DNA of 64,000 nt from Caprimulgus europaeus. Taxonomy: Eukaryota; Chordata; Aves; Caprimulgiformes; Caprimulgidae. The translations under genes were made by a program, and so were the position numbers. The notes under the pieces are model-generated. The model was not told the DNA's origin and did no database searches. It saw only the letters and a list, made by a program, of their open reading frames with translations. The stretch is taken from NCBI GenBank assembly GCA_907165065.1, contig OU015540.1, positions 5,378,001 to 5,442,000 on the forward strand, read 5' to 3'. Position 1 is the first letter of the stretch; each line of letters begins with the position of its first letter. Below, one piece after another: positions 15,501 to 27,400 of the stretch.

Positions 15501-18100
15501 TCATGAAGCCACACCTATTTCAGATAATGATCATATACCAGAACACCTCAGATTTTGCCCACTGTATTCTGATAAGCTTTCACCACTTAATTATTCAATT
15601 ATTTATTTTCTCCTCTACTTTTTCCCCTGCTCCTACCCCTGGAAAAGCAAACAGGGCAGGTCTCCATGCTGCAGCAGATGGCACTTGGTTTCTCAGTGCC
15701 TCCCTCTCATCTCAGCATTTACCCACTCCATAGCATCCCCATTTTGTTTGTAGATGCCCTCAACTCCCCCCACCCTTTTTATCCTTCACATCCCCAGCCC
15801 TGCTCCACTCCCTGCTGACCACTCTTTTGGCCGCTGCTGTCTTTTTGACACGTCTTCTTGGCTCTTCTCTGTCCCCTGTGCTCCTCCCATGTTTTCCACA
15901 GAGACCTGTCCAGGGTCCAAACAAAACAAGAGTCAATCGTGATGGCATTTTCCTCCATCCATTTTGAATTCCTGCAATGACAGAGAAATAAACATTGAAA
16001 CTGCAGCTTCTCTGCCACAAAATGTGGCTTTGCCAAAGCTGTGTGTGATCCATCTGCCTGGGGGATAAAACACTGAAGGCACTGCCTGGTGGGTCAGGAA
16101 AAGTCTTCCTCAGTTGTTTAACACACAGTCTGGGCAGGGCTGGGAGTATTTTAATACTGGTACAGTCTGACACTCGGATTTGGCAGAGTCTGAAGATGAG
16201 AACCTGAAACAAAATCACAAACCCCTTCATCAGGTGAAAAGCAACAGCCCTGCTAATGCTCATTGACATCTTAGCTGGCCGAGCACCCTCTGCTCAAGGA
16301 TGCCCAGCATTTTCCAAGATAAAGACAGACCCTTTGTACGGAGGGATGGCATGGTCTGTGCCTCCCCTGCATCCCGAGCTGCCCATAAACCAGCCAGGGA
16401 TGGAGCAGGACAGTGAGCCGTGACCTCCGTGCTTCTCCGTAGCTGAGTTTCGCCCATGGACCCGTACAAGTCCTTGAGCTCTCCAAAGGGTACATGCTTA
16501 AATCAATACAGTTTTCATGCCAACAGCTTCCAGACTCGCCCTGTGGTAAGCAAAGTCTGGATGGAGGCAGTTTTGCATGGCTTTCATTGTCAAATGCTGC
16601 AGCCCTGTCTTCCAACACTCCCACCCAAGGCACTGCTCCTCCTGGAGACCTCCAAACCTCCCACGGACACAGCTCACACTTAGGAGTCCTCCAGAAAACA
16701 GGTATCTCCCCCTTTATGAGGGACACACAGAAGGCAGCTAGAGTAACTCACCAAAGGGCTTACAGCAAACAATTAGCAGCAGTGCTAATTAAAAACATGC
16801 TCCTCAGCTCTGCCCTGTGGTTTGAGGAGGAGAACATGGTCCATCACATGAGTCCCTGCATTTGTAACACCCCTATTCACATCAGCCCCTGCAAGGGACA
16901 GTCCTGCCACCCTGCACCCCACCACAGCCTGGGGGTCACCATCTCTCCAAATGCAATGGACCCCACCAGCAGTGTCCAAACCTCACAGTCCAGACAGCAA
17001 AGACACCAGCACCTGGAAAGCCAAAGAAATAAAAAGCAATAGTCTGAAGATATAAATGGTGAGCAAAGACTGCAGGACAGCCCTGCTGACCCACCCCGCT
17101 TCCCCTCTGGGCCAGTCTGCTGAAATTACTGCACCATTCGCCATCAGCACCCAGAGGTTATTTTTTAAATCATCCTCTTCCGTGTGGTTTTCCAAAGCCT
17201 TTGGTGTCCTGTGGCAGCAATTAATTTCCCAGTCTCAGGGAAAGGCTCATGAAGAAGCAAAAAGCCTGCAGAAAGGTGATTGCTTTCCACTGAATATTGT
17301 GACAGCTTTCTCGGGAGATCTCCAGGGCCTCAAGCATCAGGTTTGCTCCTGAATTCACCACCATTTCTGTTGGCTTGTTGATGCCAAACTCAAACCCTTG
17401 GACCTTGCTGCTGGCAAACAGGTACATCGACCCCAGCAGCTGGCAGGCACTGCCCCTGGGCAGAAACCAGACAAAAAAGAGAAGCTGAGGCTGCAACCCA
17501 AAGCCTCCCAAAGCAAGGAAACATCATTTTCAGGTGGGGCAGCTGGGTGTTCTGAGCACTGAAGAGTGAGAAAGGCCCAAATTCAAAGGTTTGGCTCAAA
17601 GTGCCCAAACCCACAGACAGAGGGTTTTGGTGTGGAGACTTCCCTCTCATTAAGGGGTCAGGCTGCCGATCTCACACCTCCCTTCCAACAGGAACCAGCT
17701 GCTACAACTAATTCACTTTAAAAAAAAAAAAAAGTTATTTTAAGCAGTTCCTGAATGAGGCAAAACCACAAAAAGCAAAGATGAAGTGGGGCTGGGAGGA
17801 TGTCAGGCCACCGTAGCCAGCCCCACAGGAAGGCATCACAGCACGATGGGACGCTTGAGGGGACACTGAGAAGAGACAGAGGGAAAGGAGCTTCATGTCT
17901 TGCAGGGAAAGGCAGCAGGGCCTGGCTCCCAGCTCCAGCAGTGAGCTGGCAGGCAGGAGGAAGGGGGGGTCACTCACTTTTTAATTTGCACCCCCATACT
18001 CCAGCCCTTTGCGACTCAAAGTCTGGGCACTACCTGCAATATAGGTTGTACAAATGAAAGCTCCTGCTGGGTCCAACAGCCTGACCGCAGGTTTTGGTTG
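9531..18100. other. Intergenic, no gene supported (middle part)
   Basis: No exon with recognisable protein similarity was found. The longest frames (15760-16269 on minus, 16494-17042 on plus) have low-complexity or incoherent composition, overlap other frames, and look like chance. A 14-base A run lies at 17720-17733. A stretch near 9680-9790 is AT-rich with repeated ATTA and TAAT cores. Confidence 0.6.
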
Positions 18101-18109
18101 TGTTTTGTT

Positions 18110-18260
18110 CAATCATTTCACAGAGAATCTGTGACGGGAATCGCTGCTGACAGCGGGTCTGAGAGACGGACCCCTGCTGCCGCGGGAGCCGGGCTGCGGG
18201 GAGCGGCAGCGGCGTTTGTCAGAGCCCGGGAACACAAAATGGGTTTCAGATGGGCCACTG
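18110..18260. promoter_or_regulatory. Small GC-rich, CpG-containing patch
   Basis: About 150 bases, densest at 18140-18235, are clearly richer in G, C and CpG than the surrounding DNA. It is far smaller than the CpG island at 29.5-30.1 kb. It could be a weak promoter of an unannotated transcript, an enhancer, or a chance fluctuation. No gene start is visible beside it. Confidence 0.25.
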
Positions 18261-18310
18261 CAGAGCAGCCACACAGCCCCAGCTCCCGCAGCGCCTCACA
18301 CAGACACAGC

Positions 18311-18344
18311 GAGGTCTTTTCCAACCTTCGTGATGCTGTGACTG
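18311..18344 (+). repeat. Possible CR1 3' tail remnant
   Basis: The 34 bases match the end of many avian CR1 copies: a GAGGTC-type start, then TTCCAACCTT, then a TGATGCTGTGA tail. Nothing upstream resembles CR1, so this is either a severely 5'-truncated insertion or a chance match. Confidence 0.35.
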
Positions 18345-18390
18345 CGGCGAGAGGCTCAGCCAGCCCCACCGAGCGTCACTCGTGTCCCAG

Positions 18391-18470
18391 GGCTCTCCCA
18401 CGTCGCTCCTGTCCCAGCACGGGGCTCTCCCACATCGCTCCTGTCCCAGCACGAGGCTCTCCCACAGCAC
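18391..18470 (+). repeat. Minisatellite, 32-bp unit, about 2.5 copies
   Basis: The string ggctctccca starts at 18391, 18423 and 18455, giving an exact 32-base period. The intervening sequence repeats with few mismatches (cgctcctgtcccagcacg in the first two units). The last copy is partial. Confidence 0.85.
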
Positions 18471-21400
18471 CCAGGCCAAATGCTACTCAGCTCCTGCAAG
18501 GACAAACCTCAAACCTCCACAGTCCAAGCTAGATTTACGAATTGATTTAATCAAAGAGAGAGCAGAAGAGCAGCATGATGCCTGCTTCAGACCCAGCACC
18601 GCCCACCTCTCCCCCAGCCAGCCAGCTATCGATAGCTTTATTAAATTCTGCTTTTTATTTTTCTTTTATCTCTTTTTTTTTGCTTCCTCCTCCTGCCCTT
18701 GACTAGAGGGTTTATAAGCAAGACCAGCGTGGGCAAGCCCTTAAATTTAAGCAATGTGATTTGCTTTTAAGTCACCACACCCCGCACCCTCCCTGGCACC
18801 GTTGTGCACCACAGCCGTGCAGCACCCTGCCAAGTCACCGGCTTTCCCCACGGGCTGCTGCAAAGGTCCAGCTTACATAAGAAGGAACAAACTAGCTTTT
18901 CTTCACCACCCTTTCAATGCTGCCATTCATCCCCTGCCCTCCATCTTCCCAGTGCCACCTTGAGGGATGCAAAACACACAGCCAAAACACTTCATCTCGC
19001 ACGTTATCCCATGGCAAATTTTTGTTGTCTCTGGGTAATGGGTCTAGAATTTTGTCTCCCTAAATCACAAGTGAATTGAAGGGTTGAGGCAAAAACTACT
19101 ACGATGCAAAGGTACCCATGTGTTAAGGATGCTCTGTAACCTGGCAAAGCCATGTCACCATTCAAAAAGCAAAGAGCTCCAAGGCCTGACAGTCCTTCCC
19201 TGGAGGACACAGGGGCTGCAGGTCCAGGTCACAGGCATCCCACCATAGCGGTGAATCCAGCATCAAACAGCAAGGGACTGAATCTGTTCAATGGTTGTGT
19301 AAAGACTTTGGCTCCAACACTGAGCAAGCACTAAAGCTGGTCTCAGTTTTACCCAGCTGGAAACATCTTGGTCAAACCCCAGGTTATTTTTGCATCTGCA
19401 CATTGGTTCTGCCTGGTTAGAGACTCAGTGCTGACTTTGGCCAAGTGGTCAACCCCAGGGAAAAGCAAGCCAGGAGGGGAACAGGATGTAACTTTGCAGG
19501 CTGAGCATGAAATGACAAAGCCAGGTTTATTCAGACACAAATAGGCTGCTTCAAAGCATTTTCCCACCCCTTATAAAATCAGTACTAGCACTGTAACTAT
19601 GCACACTCTAGGATTTCCAGCCCTCTTCTGACTTCAGGCCAGCACGGATGCATCCTGCCTGTCCTTTCCAATCATTCTGCCATTATTTGTCAAATACCAA
19701 ATTCCAGCTCCTTCAGGAAACCAGGGGGGAAGGAAGCATGGCTGGTTGAACTCTTTGTCCTTCTCTCCCCAGCCTTGCCCCCCACACACACTTTTACATC
19801 CTCAGAAGAGCAAGAAACCCACAAAAAATGCACATTCCCAAAGCTGGAGGCTACATCCCAGTTCTGGCAACCCAGTGGTCTTACCACAAAGCTCAGCAGA
19901 GCCTGGATCCCCTTTGACTTCTTAACAATACATTCACAGTGGTGGAAGGGTGGGGAAGGAGGGCTTCAAAAGAAAACAGCAGCAAGGAAGAAGCTATTTT
20001 GAATCCAGAAGCCATCCACTGCAACATGGAACCCTCTCCATCTGAGCTTGGCTGCTTCTCACAGCAAGGGCTTTGAAGCGTAGCACTGGGAAACGAGGAG
20101 AGAGCGAACAGCACCCAGTGCTTTGGTTGGCTACATGTCTACAAATATTAAAATGTCTTACATGTTGATGAAGGATGGACTTGACAGGGTGGAAGAGGGA
20201 AAGTATAGAGTACAGAGCCCTCAGTGGCCTTGCACCATCCATCCTTTCACCTGGCTGCAGCTCTTAGGGAGGCTGATGAAGCCGTTGGGACGTTGGCAGC
20301 CAGCTCGCTGAACCTTGCACGTTGGGGTGTGTGGACCTTAGCGTGATGCAGGGCAGGATCAGCACACACTGCTGGAACTCACCCCCTTTATCTACCTTCA
20401 GATGGGGAGAGAGAAGTCAGTGTGTTCAAAGTCTCCCCTCTCTTGCCAGTGTCCGCAAGGGAAGGGAGGGCTGTTTCTTTTATTGCTGTTAAATGACAAG
20501 GCAGCTGTAAGGAGAGGGGACACTCTCCCATCACACGGAGCAGCTGCTCTTGCAGGATTTGCACCTATTTTGCACCTTCTCTGTCGATTGTACAACCAGA
20601 ACCTTGCTGCCAAAAGTGACAGTAACACTCTGCAACCCATTCCTCCTCTGCCCTGGGTGACTGACTGACAGCTGGTGACCTTGAAAAGATGCTCCTAGGC
20701 TCTTGCCTGGGACAAACCATGGCCATGAATCACAGGACAACTGTGCTTGAGGAGGCAGCAGTTGGTTTGCAGGGTGAGCCAGCATCACAGGGGCACATCA
20801 GCCAAGCAGCAGTCAGAGGGGCAGGAAGAGACAGGGCCAGATCAAGAGGTGCAGGGGAAGCAGCTGGAAGGAAGTTTTCATGGCATCTGCACCACGGTCC
20901 TAGCTGCTCATGTCTACACATACTAAACATCAATTAAATGTAAATTAAAAGAGAAAAAATAAACACTTTGTAAAGCAAAGAGATTAAAACATCCATGCTG
21001 TATCTCTGAAGAGCAGGATGAACCCACCCTGAAGAAATGTAAATGTAGCAGGAACCAAGACACTCCCGGGATTACTCATTACAGGGGACGAGATTTTCAA
21101 CATCTTTCTGTTTTGCAGCAATTAGCTGGTAACTGGAAAAAAAAAATTGAATAGATCAACACTTTTCTATTATTAGTTTTAAATAATGACTCAGAAACAG
21201 GCACTTCCTTTTTCCCCAGGCTGTGAAGAGCTAAGCACCAAAAGCCTGATCATGGCCTCAGGCTCATTTAAACTGCAAATATCTCTGCAGAAATTACAGG
21301 AGTGGTGTGAATACGATGAGAAACAAACTCTTTGTTTGGAGCATCACTGCTAGCAATTACCTTCCATTTACAGGTTAAAAAGCTTGGTACAGTGCATTCG

Positions 21401-22750
21401 CTAGGAAGAGCACGCGATGCCGAGAAGATGTGAACAGAGGTTGGGGAAGCGATGAGAGAGAGGGGAAAAGTCACGCCTGGTGATGACCTCGGAAAGAAAC
21501 TGAGTAAAAGGCCAATATAAAGAAGTCTGCTCAAAACACAAGGCTGCCTCTCAAGGCCTGACCCTGGACCTTGACCACTGATAGCATCCACAGCTCACAG
21601 AAATAATTACGTATTTCAGCTCTCAAAGAGTCGCCTGCCCGATCTGCTAAGCAGACAGTTTTTGCAGAGCAATTCAGTGAGAAAAAGCAGCAGATTCAGC
21701 TGATGAGACACAAAAAAATCTCTCTAAAACCATTAATTTCTTTTGGGAAGCAGCCCACGTGCTCTGAGCACAGTGGGCAACCACCACTCCTGCAGCAGGT
21801 CCCAGTAAGGCAGATGATTAAATCTGCATCAGTCACTTGCTATAAACAGGAAGGCAGCGGATGAGGACGCAGTGTCAGGAGCAGTAGCTGGTGCTCTAAA
21901 AACAAATGAACTTTGAGTTCACCTTGAAGCCTGCTGATTGAAAGAAACCTTTCAGATCTTCTTCTTCCAGGGATAAGCATCTGCATCCCTGCCACGTCCC
22001 TGCAGAGCACATACAGGAATGAGGACATAGCACAGTTCTCAAGGGACTTGCTCTGTACACAGCAGTGACCAGGCCACCGAGCAGCACACCACCTCCCCGT
22101 CCTGTAACCGGCTGCAGTACGGTGACCTGCATTTCTGCCCAAGCTAGCACAGTGTGAAGCCTGGATGCCAATTTCTGGACAGCACGTCCATCCAAGAGCA
22201 CAGCACGTCCATCCAAGAGCACACACTGCCCACCCAGGTTGGCCACAACCCCTAAGAACTTCAGGCGCTCTCCTGGAATGGGACACGTTAATGAAGATGC
22301 TCCACACTAGCAAGGTACACAGAGGTTGAGGAACCTCAGCTTTCAGAAAGTAGAGTCCCACCACCACTTTGCCAGAAGGTGAAGCAGTGCAGAGGTAGTT
22401 CTGGCCACCTGCACATCCTGAAACATCCCATGGGGATCGGTGTCACTGCTCCCAACCACCATTTCCTTCCTGTGACTCTGGCATCACACTCACCAGCTGT
22501 GAGTGGCGTGTGCCACCAGCGCCCTGGTGCTCTTCCAGGGCGGCTTGGCAGAGTCAGGCACCAACCCATCTGATCTGCCCCGAGCCCAGCTCAGAGCAAC
22601 CACCAGCAGGCACGGCTGGTGAAGGCACCACCAAGAAACCCAGCTCCCAAAGACACTTCAGTGCTCTGCACACCTCAGACCTTCGAAACAACAGCCCTGA
22701 GACAACACACACAGGCAGGTGCATAACTTCTTCGGCTTTTCTTTTACTTT
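18471..22750. other. Intergenic, no gene supported (CHST12-proximal)
   Basis: No recognisable coding exon. The region holds a 21-bp duplication at 22180-22221 and AT-rich tracts near 20930-21000 and 21130-21200. Frames at 21840-22367 and 21896-22246 (minus) overlap each other and carry repeated peptides that simply translate the local duplication. Confidence 0.55.
22180..22221 (+). repeat. Perfect 21-bp tandem duplication
   Basis: The unit at 22180-22200 (begins cagcacgtcc, ends aagagca) is repeated without change at 22201-22221. Confidence 0.9.
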
Positions 22751-22756
22751 TTTTTT

Positions 22757-22762
22757 TTTATT
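22757..22762 (-). terminator. CHST12: Candidate poly(A) signal for CHST12
   Basis: TTTATT on the plus strand is AATAAA on the minus strand, about 360 bases beyond the CHST12 stop codon. It is the first canonical hexamer I see downstream. It sits in an A-rich context on the minus strand, so 3'-end data would be prone to internal-priming artefacts here. Confidence 0.4.
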
Positions 22763-23121
22763 CCTTCCCTTCCTTTGTCACAACACACACTTTGTATTAA
22801 ATATCTTAAATATATTAATTTTTAAAAAGTATTAATAAAAAGCTACTGAAGGGGACAGCTGGCAGAGTGACCCATTGCAAAAAATGGGGACATTTTTAAA
22901 AAAAAAGGTAACAAAAAAACCTGGCATTTTTTGCATACGCCCAGCTGGCTGGAACACCCTGGACTCTGGCATTATTGCAAAAATGGAAGGGGAAGCAGTA
23001 GAAAAAATATATTCCATTGTACCAACCTGTAAGGGGAAGGGAGTTAACAGCAAAAATGAGGAGGTTTTAAACATTTTTGGTATTTCAGATGTTCCCTCCC
23101 ACACCCACCGCCCAATCACTT
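22763..23121 (-). other. CHST12: CHST12 3' UTR (candidate)
   Basis: Non-coding sequence between the CHST12 stop codon and the first minus-strand AATAAA. It is assigned from position only, and the real 3' end may lie further left. Confidence 0.4.
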
Positions 23122-24381
23122 TTAGTCTTTAAGCAAGTTTTCTGGCTTGGGGTAGCCAAAGAGTACAAAATCTGCTTCATAAAGCTTGTAGAGCTGCTGC
23201 CTCCAAGCCAGTGGGATTTTGGCAAACCAGTTATCTTCCCAGCTGCTAGCAGTCCTGTTCCGGTAGCTGGGGGGGAAGCGAAGCAGCCTGTCCACTTTGA
23301 GGAGCTGCAATAGATAAGCAGCATCCTCATCCAGAGTCTCCAGCTTCCCGATGAAGTCGTAGTCTATCTGGCACGGGTGGCACAGACGGTAAACCTGCCT
23401 CCAGTGCTCATTGAAAGGGGCCATCTTCTCTGTCCTAGGATCCAGTAAGTACTGGATAAAGTCAGAAAAGGACACTTTGAGGCCTGCCCCAAAGGCCTCG
23501 CTCACAGAGGTGGGAAGGTTGGTGTGGTTGGAGTACAGTTTGAGCATGGGGACGGCAAATCGCCGGTAGAACTCCTCATTCTCCAGCTCAAACTTGCTGC
23601 GAAAGGCAGAGATGAGGCGGACAAAAGGGTCTCGTACAAAGAGGAACTTGGTGTACTTCTTCAGCTTGATCTTCATGAGGTGCCGGGAGAACTTCCCGTA
23701 ACGGCGCCAGAATTTGTTGAATGTCAAATGGGTGCTGGTGTTGTGGACGTGTTCCCGGGGGATATCCAGAGGGTTCCGGTACGGGACCCCCTGGTCCAGC
23801 AGGCTCTCACTTAGCACAATCATCACCCGTTTCCAGTTGGTGCAGGCCACCTTGGGGACATAACAGTAAATGATGCCGTGGCGGTCATCGACGATCAGGT
23901 GGTTAAGCTCATAGTTTGGGATGTCATCAAAGGAGCGCTCCTTGGTGGGGAAGGTGAAGCTGGAATTGGCACAAAACTCCCGCAACATTCTCTGCCTCTC
24001 TACCTGCAGTTTCTCTTGGTCCAAGCTGTTTCTGTCATTGTGCGTAGACCAGTCATAGCCCCGCACGTTCTCCTCCAAATTGCTCACCACAGGCTTGCTG
24101 GAGCCCTGGACGAGAAGCTGCTCTGTCTTTCGGGGGACAGAGCTATTCTGTTTCAGGCTTGAACTAAGCAGCTTTGCCAAAAATTCATCCACGTCTGGCA
24201 GGGCTCCCCAGTCCTCATCTGCTGTAATACCAGGGATGGCTCCTGGGGAATGAGGCCTGGAGAAGGATGTATGCAGGTAGAAGTGAGCCGTTCCCACGTT
24301 GTCCCAGTACACAATGATCAGGAGGATCATGAAGATGGAGACCAGCACCACAGAGAGACGGAGGAGCCGTGCTTTGGTCAT
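23122..24381 (-). CDS. CHST12: Carbohydrate sulfotransferase 12 (chondroitin 4-O-sulfotransferase 2)
   Basis: Complete 419-residue, single-exon CDS (human protein 414). The family transfers sulfate from PAPS to C4 of GalNAc in chondroitin and desulfated dermatan sulfate, in the Golgi lumen. Visible features: a short cytosolic N-terminus, one signal-anchor segment at about 7-25 (type II topology), a variable stem to about 110, then the sulfotransferase domain. The 5'-phosphosulfate-binding motif is at 175-186 (VPKVACTNWKRV) and the 3'-phosphate-binding motif at 248-264 (begins FVRDPFVRLISAF). Possible N-glycosylation sites are N79, N139, N214, N285 and N375. The ATG has A at -3 and begins the conserved basic-hydrophobic anchor; no upstream extension is needed. 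There is no frameshift or missing key residue. The nearest alternative, CHST11, is less likely because of the long stem and the EIF3B neighbourhood. Confidence 0.97.
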   Translation of the reverse strand: MTKARLLRLSVVLVSIFMILLIIVYWDNVGTAHFYLHTSFSRPHSPGAIPGITADEDWGALPDVDEFLAKLLSSSLKQNSSVPRKTEQLLVQGSSKPVVSNLEENVRGYDWSTHNDRNSLDQEKLQVERQRMLREFCANSSFTFPTKERSFDDIPNYELNHLIVDDRHGIIYCYVPKVACTNWKRVMIVLSESLLDQGVPYRNPLDIPREHVHNTSTHLTFNKFWRRYGKFSRHLMKIKLKKYTKFLFVRDPFVRLISAFRSKFELENEEFYRRFAVPMLKLYSNHTNLPTSVSEAFGAGLKVSFSDFIQYLLDPRTEKMAPFNEHWRQVYRLCHPCQIDYDFIGKLETLDEDAAYLLQLLKVDRLLRFPPSYRNRTASSWEDNWFAKIPLAWRQQLYKLYEADFVLFGYPKPENLLKD

Positions 24382-24476
24382 TCTGACACCTACTGTGATT
24401 ACTGGCTTTCACCTGGATTCACCTCCGGCTTGCAGAGTGAGGCTTGGGATCCAGCATGGTGCTGAAGACCAGCAGC
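24382..24476 (-). other. CHST12: CHST12 5' UTR part of the coding exon
   Basis: A good splice acceptor for the minus strand lies at 24478-24477 (AG), preceded by a pyrimidine-rich tract (ccttttttctgg, then tttccag). The coding exon therefore starts at about 24476 and carries about 95 bases of leader before the ATG. This fits a family in which the CDS is in the last exon behind a non-coding first exon. Confidence 0.7.
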
Positions 24477-27400
24477 CTGGAAAGGTACCAGAAAAAAGGT
24501 TAGTCGAACCCTTAATCACTCTAGGTTTGAGAGAATTACCTTGTGCAATGAAGACTTGTCGCAGAGTTGACTCTCCATTTCCACATGGAGAGAGCTGTGT
24601 GAGTCTGAGGTACCCATAGAGACCTTGTGCAGCTGACTGGCCAAAAGGAAGCATAATGTGCTGCATTTTTACTAGTTTCCACAGGAATCACAAGTTTTTT
24701 ACCAGATCACAAGCTTCTAGAGTCATGTGATTTCAAGAGAAGCTCTGTTTCCATTTAAAAATTGAATAAAATATAAAGATTTCAGGCCTAGAGTTTACAG
24801 AGGGAAGTTTGAGAGTATTAAAAAATACAACTATATAGAGAAAGTATGCAGAGCCAACTACCTCTCAGACCTCCTTGATTTTTAAATGTATCTAACACAC
24901 CACATGAAGAAAAGGGGCTCAGATCCATGACTTTAGCTTGTGATATCACACTCTGGTCTCATCTCCCCATGAAGATGGCCTGTTCCACCATGTTAAAAAC
25001 AAATCCATTACTGGAGTTGTAAATACATAGCTGAAGATGCCACTGCCTCAGTGGCTAAAGCAAGCTCCTGTTGAGAGAACATTGCTGACCTGAACACACC
25101 ATCTTATCTAACCTGTGTGAAAGCACTCAGCAGATGTCACCTCTGCAACTGTTCTTGGTAGCTACTTCATTTTGTCAAGAACAGAGATTACACAAACAGT
25201 TTTCCTACAAAAAACCCCAAAGGGACACAGCCCTGATAAGAGCCACACATCAATCAAAATCTAAAGGAATGATTACTTTTAAATGAATGATTTCTGAGAT
25301 TAAGGATGCTCTGGTAAATCTTTGTCCATGTCTGTTGATGTGTGGCTCTTATCAAGGCTTTTCCTGCTTTAATGTAATTTGTATTTCGGTCACACTCATC
25401 TCTAAACAACTCTTGATCACCAAAGAGAGGCAAGAAATCACTGTTGAAAGGGAAGTTCAGATGATCTTCTCTGTAGGGAGCAGCAGGTTTGTTTTCTTCT
25501 GGTCCAAGGCTTCACGCAGAGGCAGGCTGGCAAACCAGCTGTGCTCTCTCCCCAAATGATCAAGGAGCCAGTACCTACAGCCAGGGAAGAACACCACTGT
25601 AAAGCAAAGAGCAGCTACCTGACATTTTGAGAGAGGAACCAAGGTTTGCAGAGACTAGTTTTCCAGTCTCTCTCTGCGAGGTTTAACATCAAGAGACAAG
25701 CAAAAAGTAGTCACTCCATTCTCCTCCTGCCCTCCAAGCACAGTTCAGCCCCCGATCACAAACACAGAACAGCATCTACAGCTAGGAAACAAGAGCCACC
25801 CTTTCTGCAGACATCCCTGTTCTTTCTAACGACTTCAGAACAAGCCCTACAGACACCAGCTCTGAAACCACAACCACTTCAGGGTGAGCTGCCCTGAAAA
25901 GCTTTTCAAAATGAAGACTCCATCTCTCTTCCTCCTGAAACAGAGGTTGCTCCCCAACCAGTTCACACACCACCCTTAAATGGCACCAACCCCAACCTGT
26001 ACAGGGATGCAAAGAACCTCAGAGTCCAGATGTGCAAAAGTGCTGAGCTCTGTCATTCCTGGGGGAAACATGCCCACCACCTTTGAAGCTCACAGCAGCC
26101 TTGCATCGAATAACTTGTCTGAAGAGCCATTTGTGTGGCTGTGCTTACACCTCAGGGATGCCAGATTTTAACAAAGTCCTGGTTTCAAACACTAGACCAA
26201 AAGTATTAGACCAGAATTTAGTAACAAACAGGAACAATACCACATATGGTTACATATCAAAGTATTAGCTCAGCTTCTCCCAAAAGATATAAAACAAAGA
26301 ACCGAAGGTTTATGGTTTTTCCACCCTGGTGTATTTATTTACACTTCAGAGGTAGGGAGAGACAGAAATTCAGAGTAGCTTTGCACTGCAACACCAAATG
26401 CTGCTTTTCCTGGAGCCAGGGTCTTATCCTACATGTGAAGAGGAGCTGGAGGAACTGCAGACATAACACTTTGCACTCTGTGGAGCAAGCAGCAGGTATT
26501 ACTCAGCAGTAATTCTCTACATTTAGCTAGTCGAGATTGAGGATGGAGCAGATGTAAGAAGAAACACCCAGAGAGATGAGCACGGAGTCAAAAAAGGGGC
26601 AAATTACATATGTGCGTCAGCACTTCAGAGCAAGCATCTCAGCCCAACAGCAGAAGATAATGGAGTGATGCTGCCAAGCCTACTGCTTGGCACACTTCTG
26701 GGTTTGCTTTTTGCCTGGATCTGTTCTTGCTTTCAAGCTGGTTAGCTGTTCGGGGCAGGGGCTGCTTCCTATTCTGGATGAATAGGGTGCCCACTGCGCG
26801 CATAATTCCGAGCACACTGGGTTTCCAACGCTGCCGAGACCTTTAGGCTGCCTGGAATGCAGCAAGCCCAGAAAGCTGCACGGAGCATCCCTTTCTGCCA
26901 TCCCTTTACCCAGCAGCTTCCACAGCCTCAGGCAGCACAGCAGCCTGCTAGCATTTCTGCAAAGCTCTCCCACCCTGGCCTGGGCAGATCACCCTCTTGG
27001 CAGCAGGGACAGAAGCAAATGAGACACTGTGTGTGGCACACGCATTCCTCAGGTGAATGGAAAGAGGGCTCCTCGTCAAAGCCACCACCAAGCGCACCCC
27101 AAGGGCTGGAGCCTGCTTTCCAGGACACAGCACGCAGGCCTGCCAGAGCATTTGGCTTCTCCAAGACACACAGCAGCGAGCAGCACAGAATCGAAATGAC
27201 TCCATTTCTATTAACTCTATCAGCACCAGAGAGGAGCCCTGGAAAAGAGCAGTAACACAGCTTCACTCCCTCTCACGACAGAAAACAGACTACTCCATTG
27301 ACTACGATACATCCTCTTCCTGAGCACTTCATAAAAGATGCTGGACTGAAAGCACAAATTAGAGGTCTCTGTGCACATCAGAGGGAACACGCCTCCATCC

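Noticed and set aside
15760-16269. 169-codon minus-strand frame
   Set aside because: No domain, overlapped by other frames, no splice or promoter context, in a gene-free region.
16494-17042. 182-codon plus-strand frame
   Set aside because: Incoherent composition with no recognisable family; consistent with chance in GC-moderate, stop-poor DNA.
18098-18532. 144-codon plus-strand frame
   Set aside because: Explained by the GC-rich patch and the 32-bp repeat; no homology seen.
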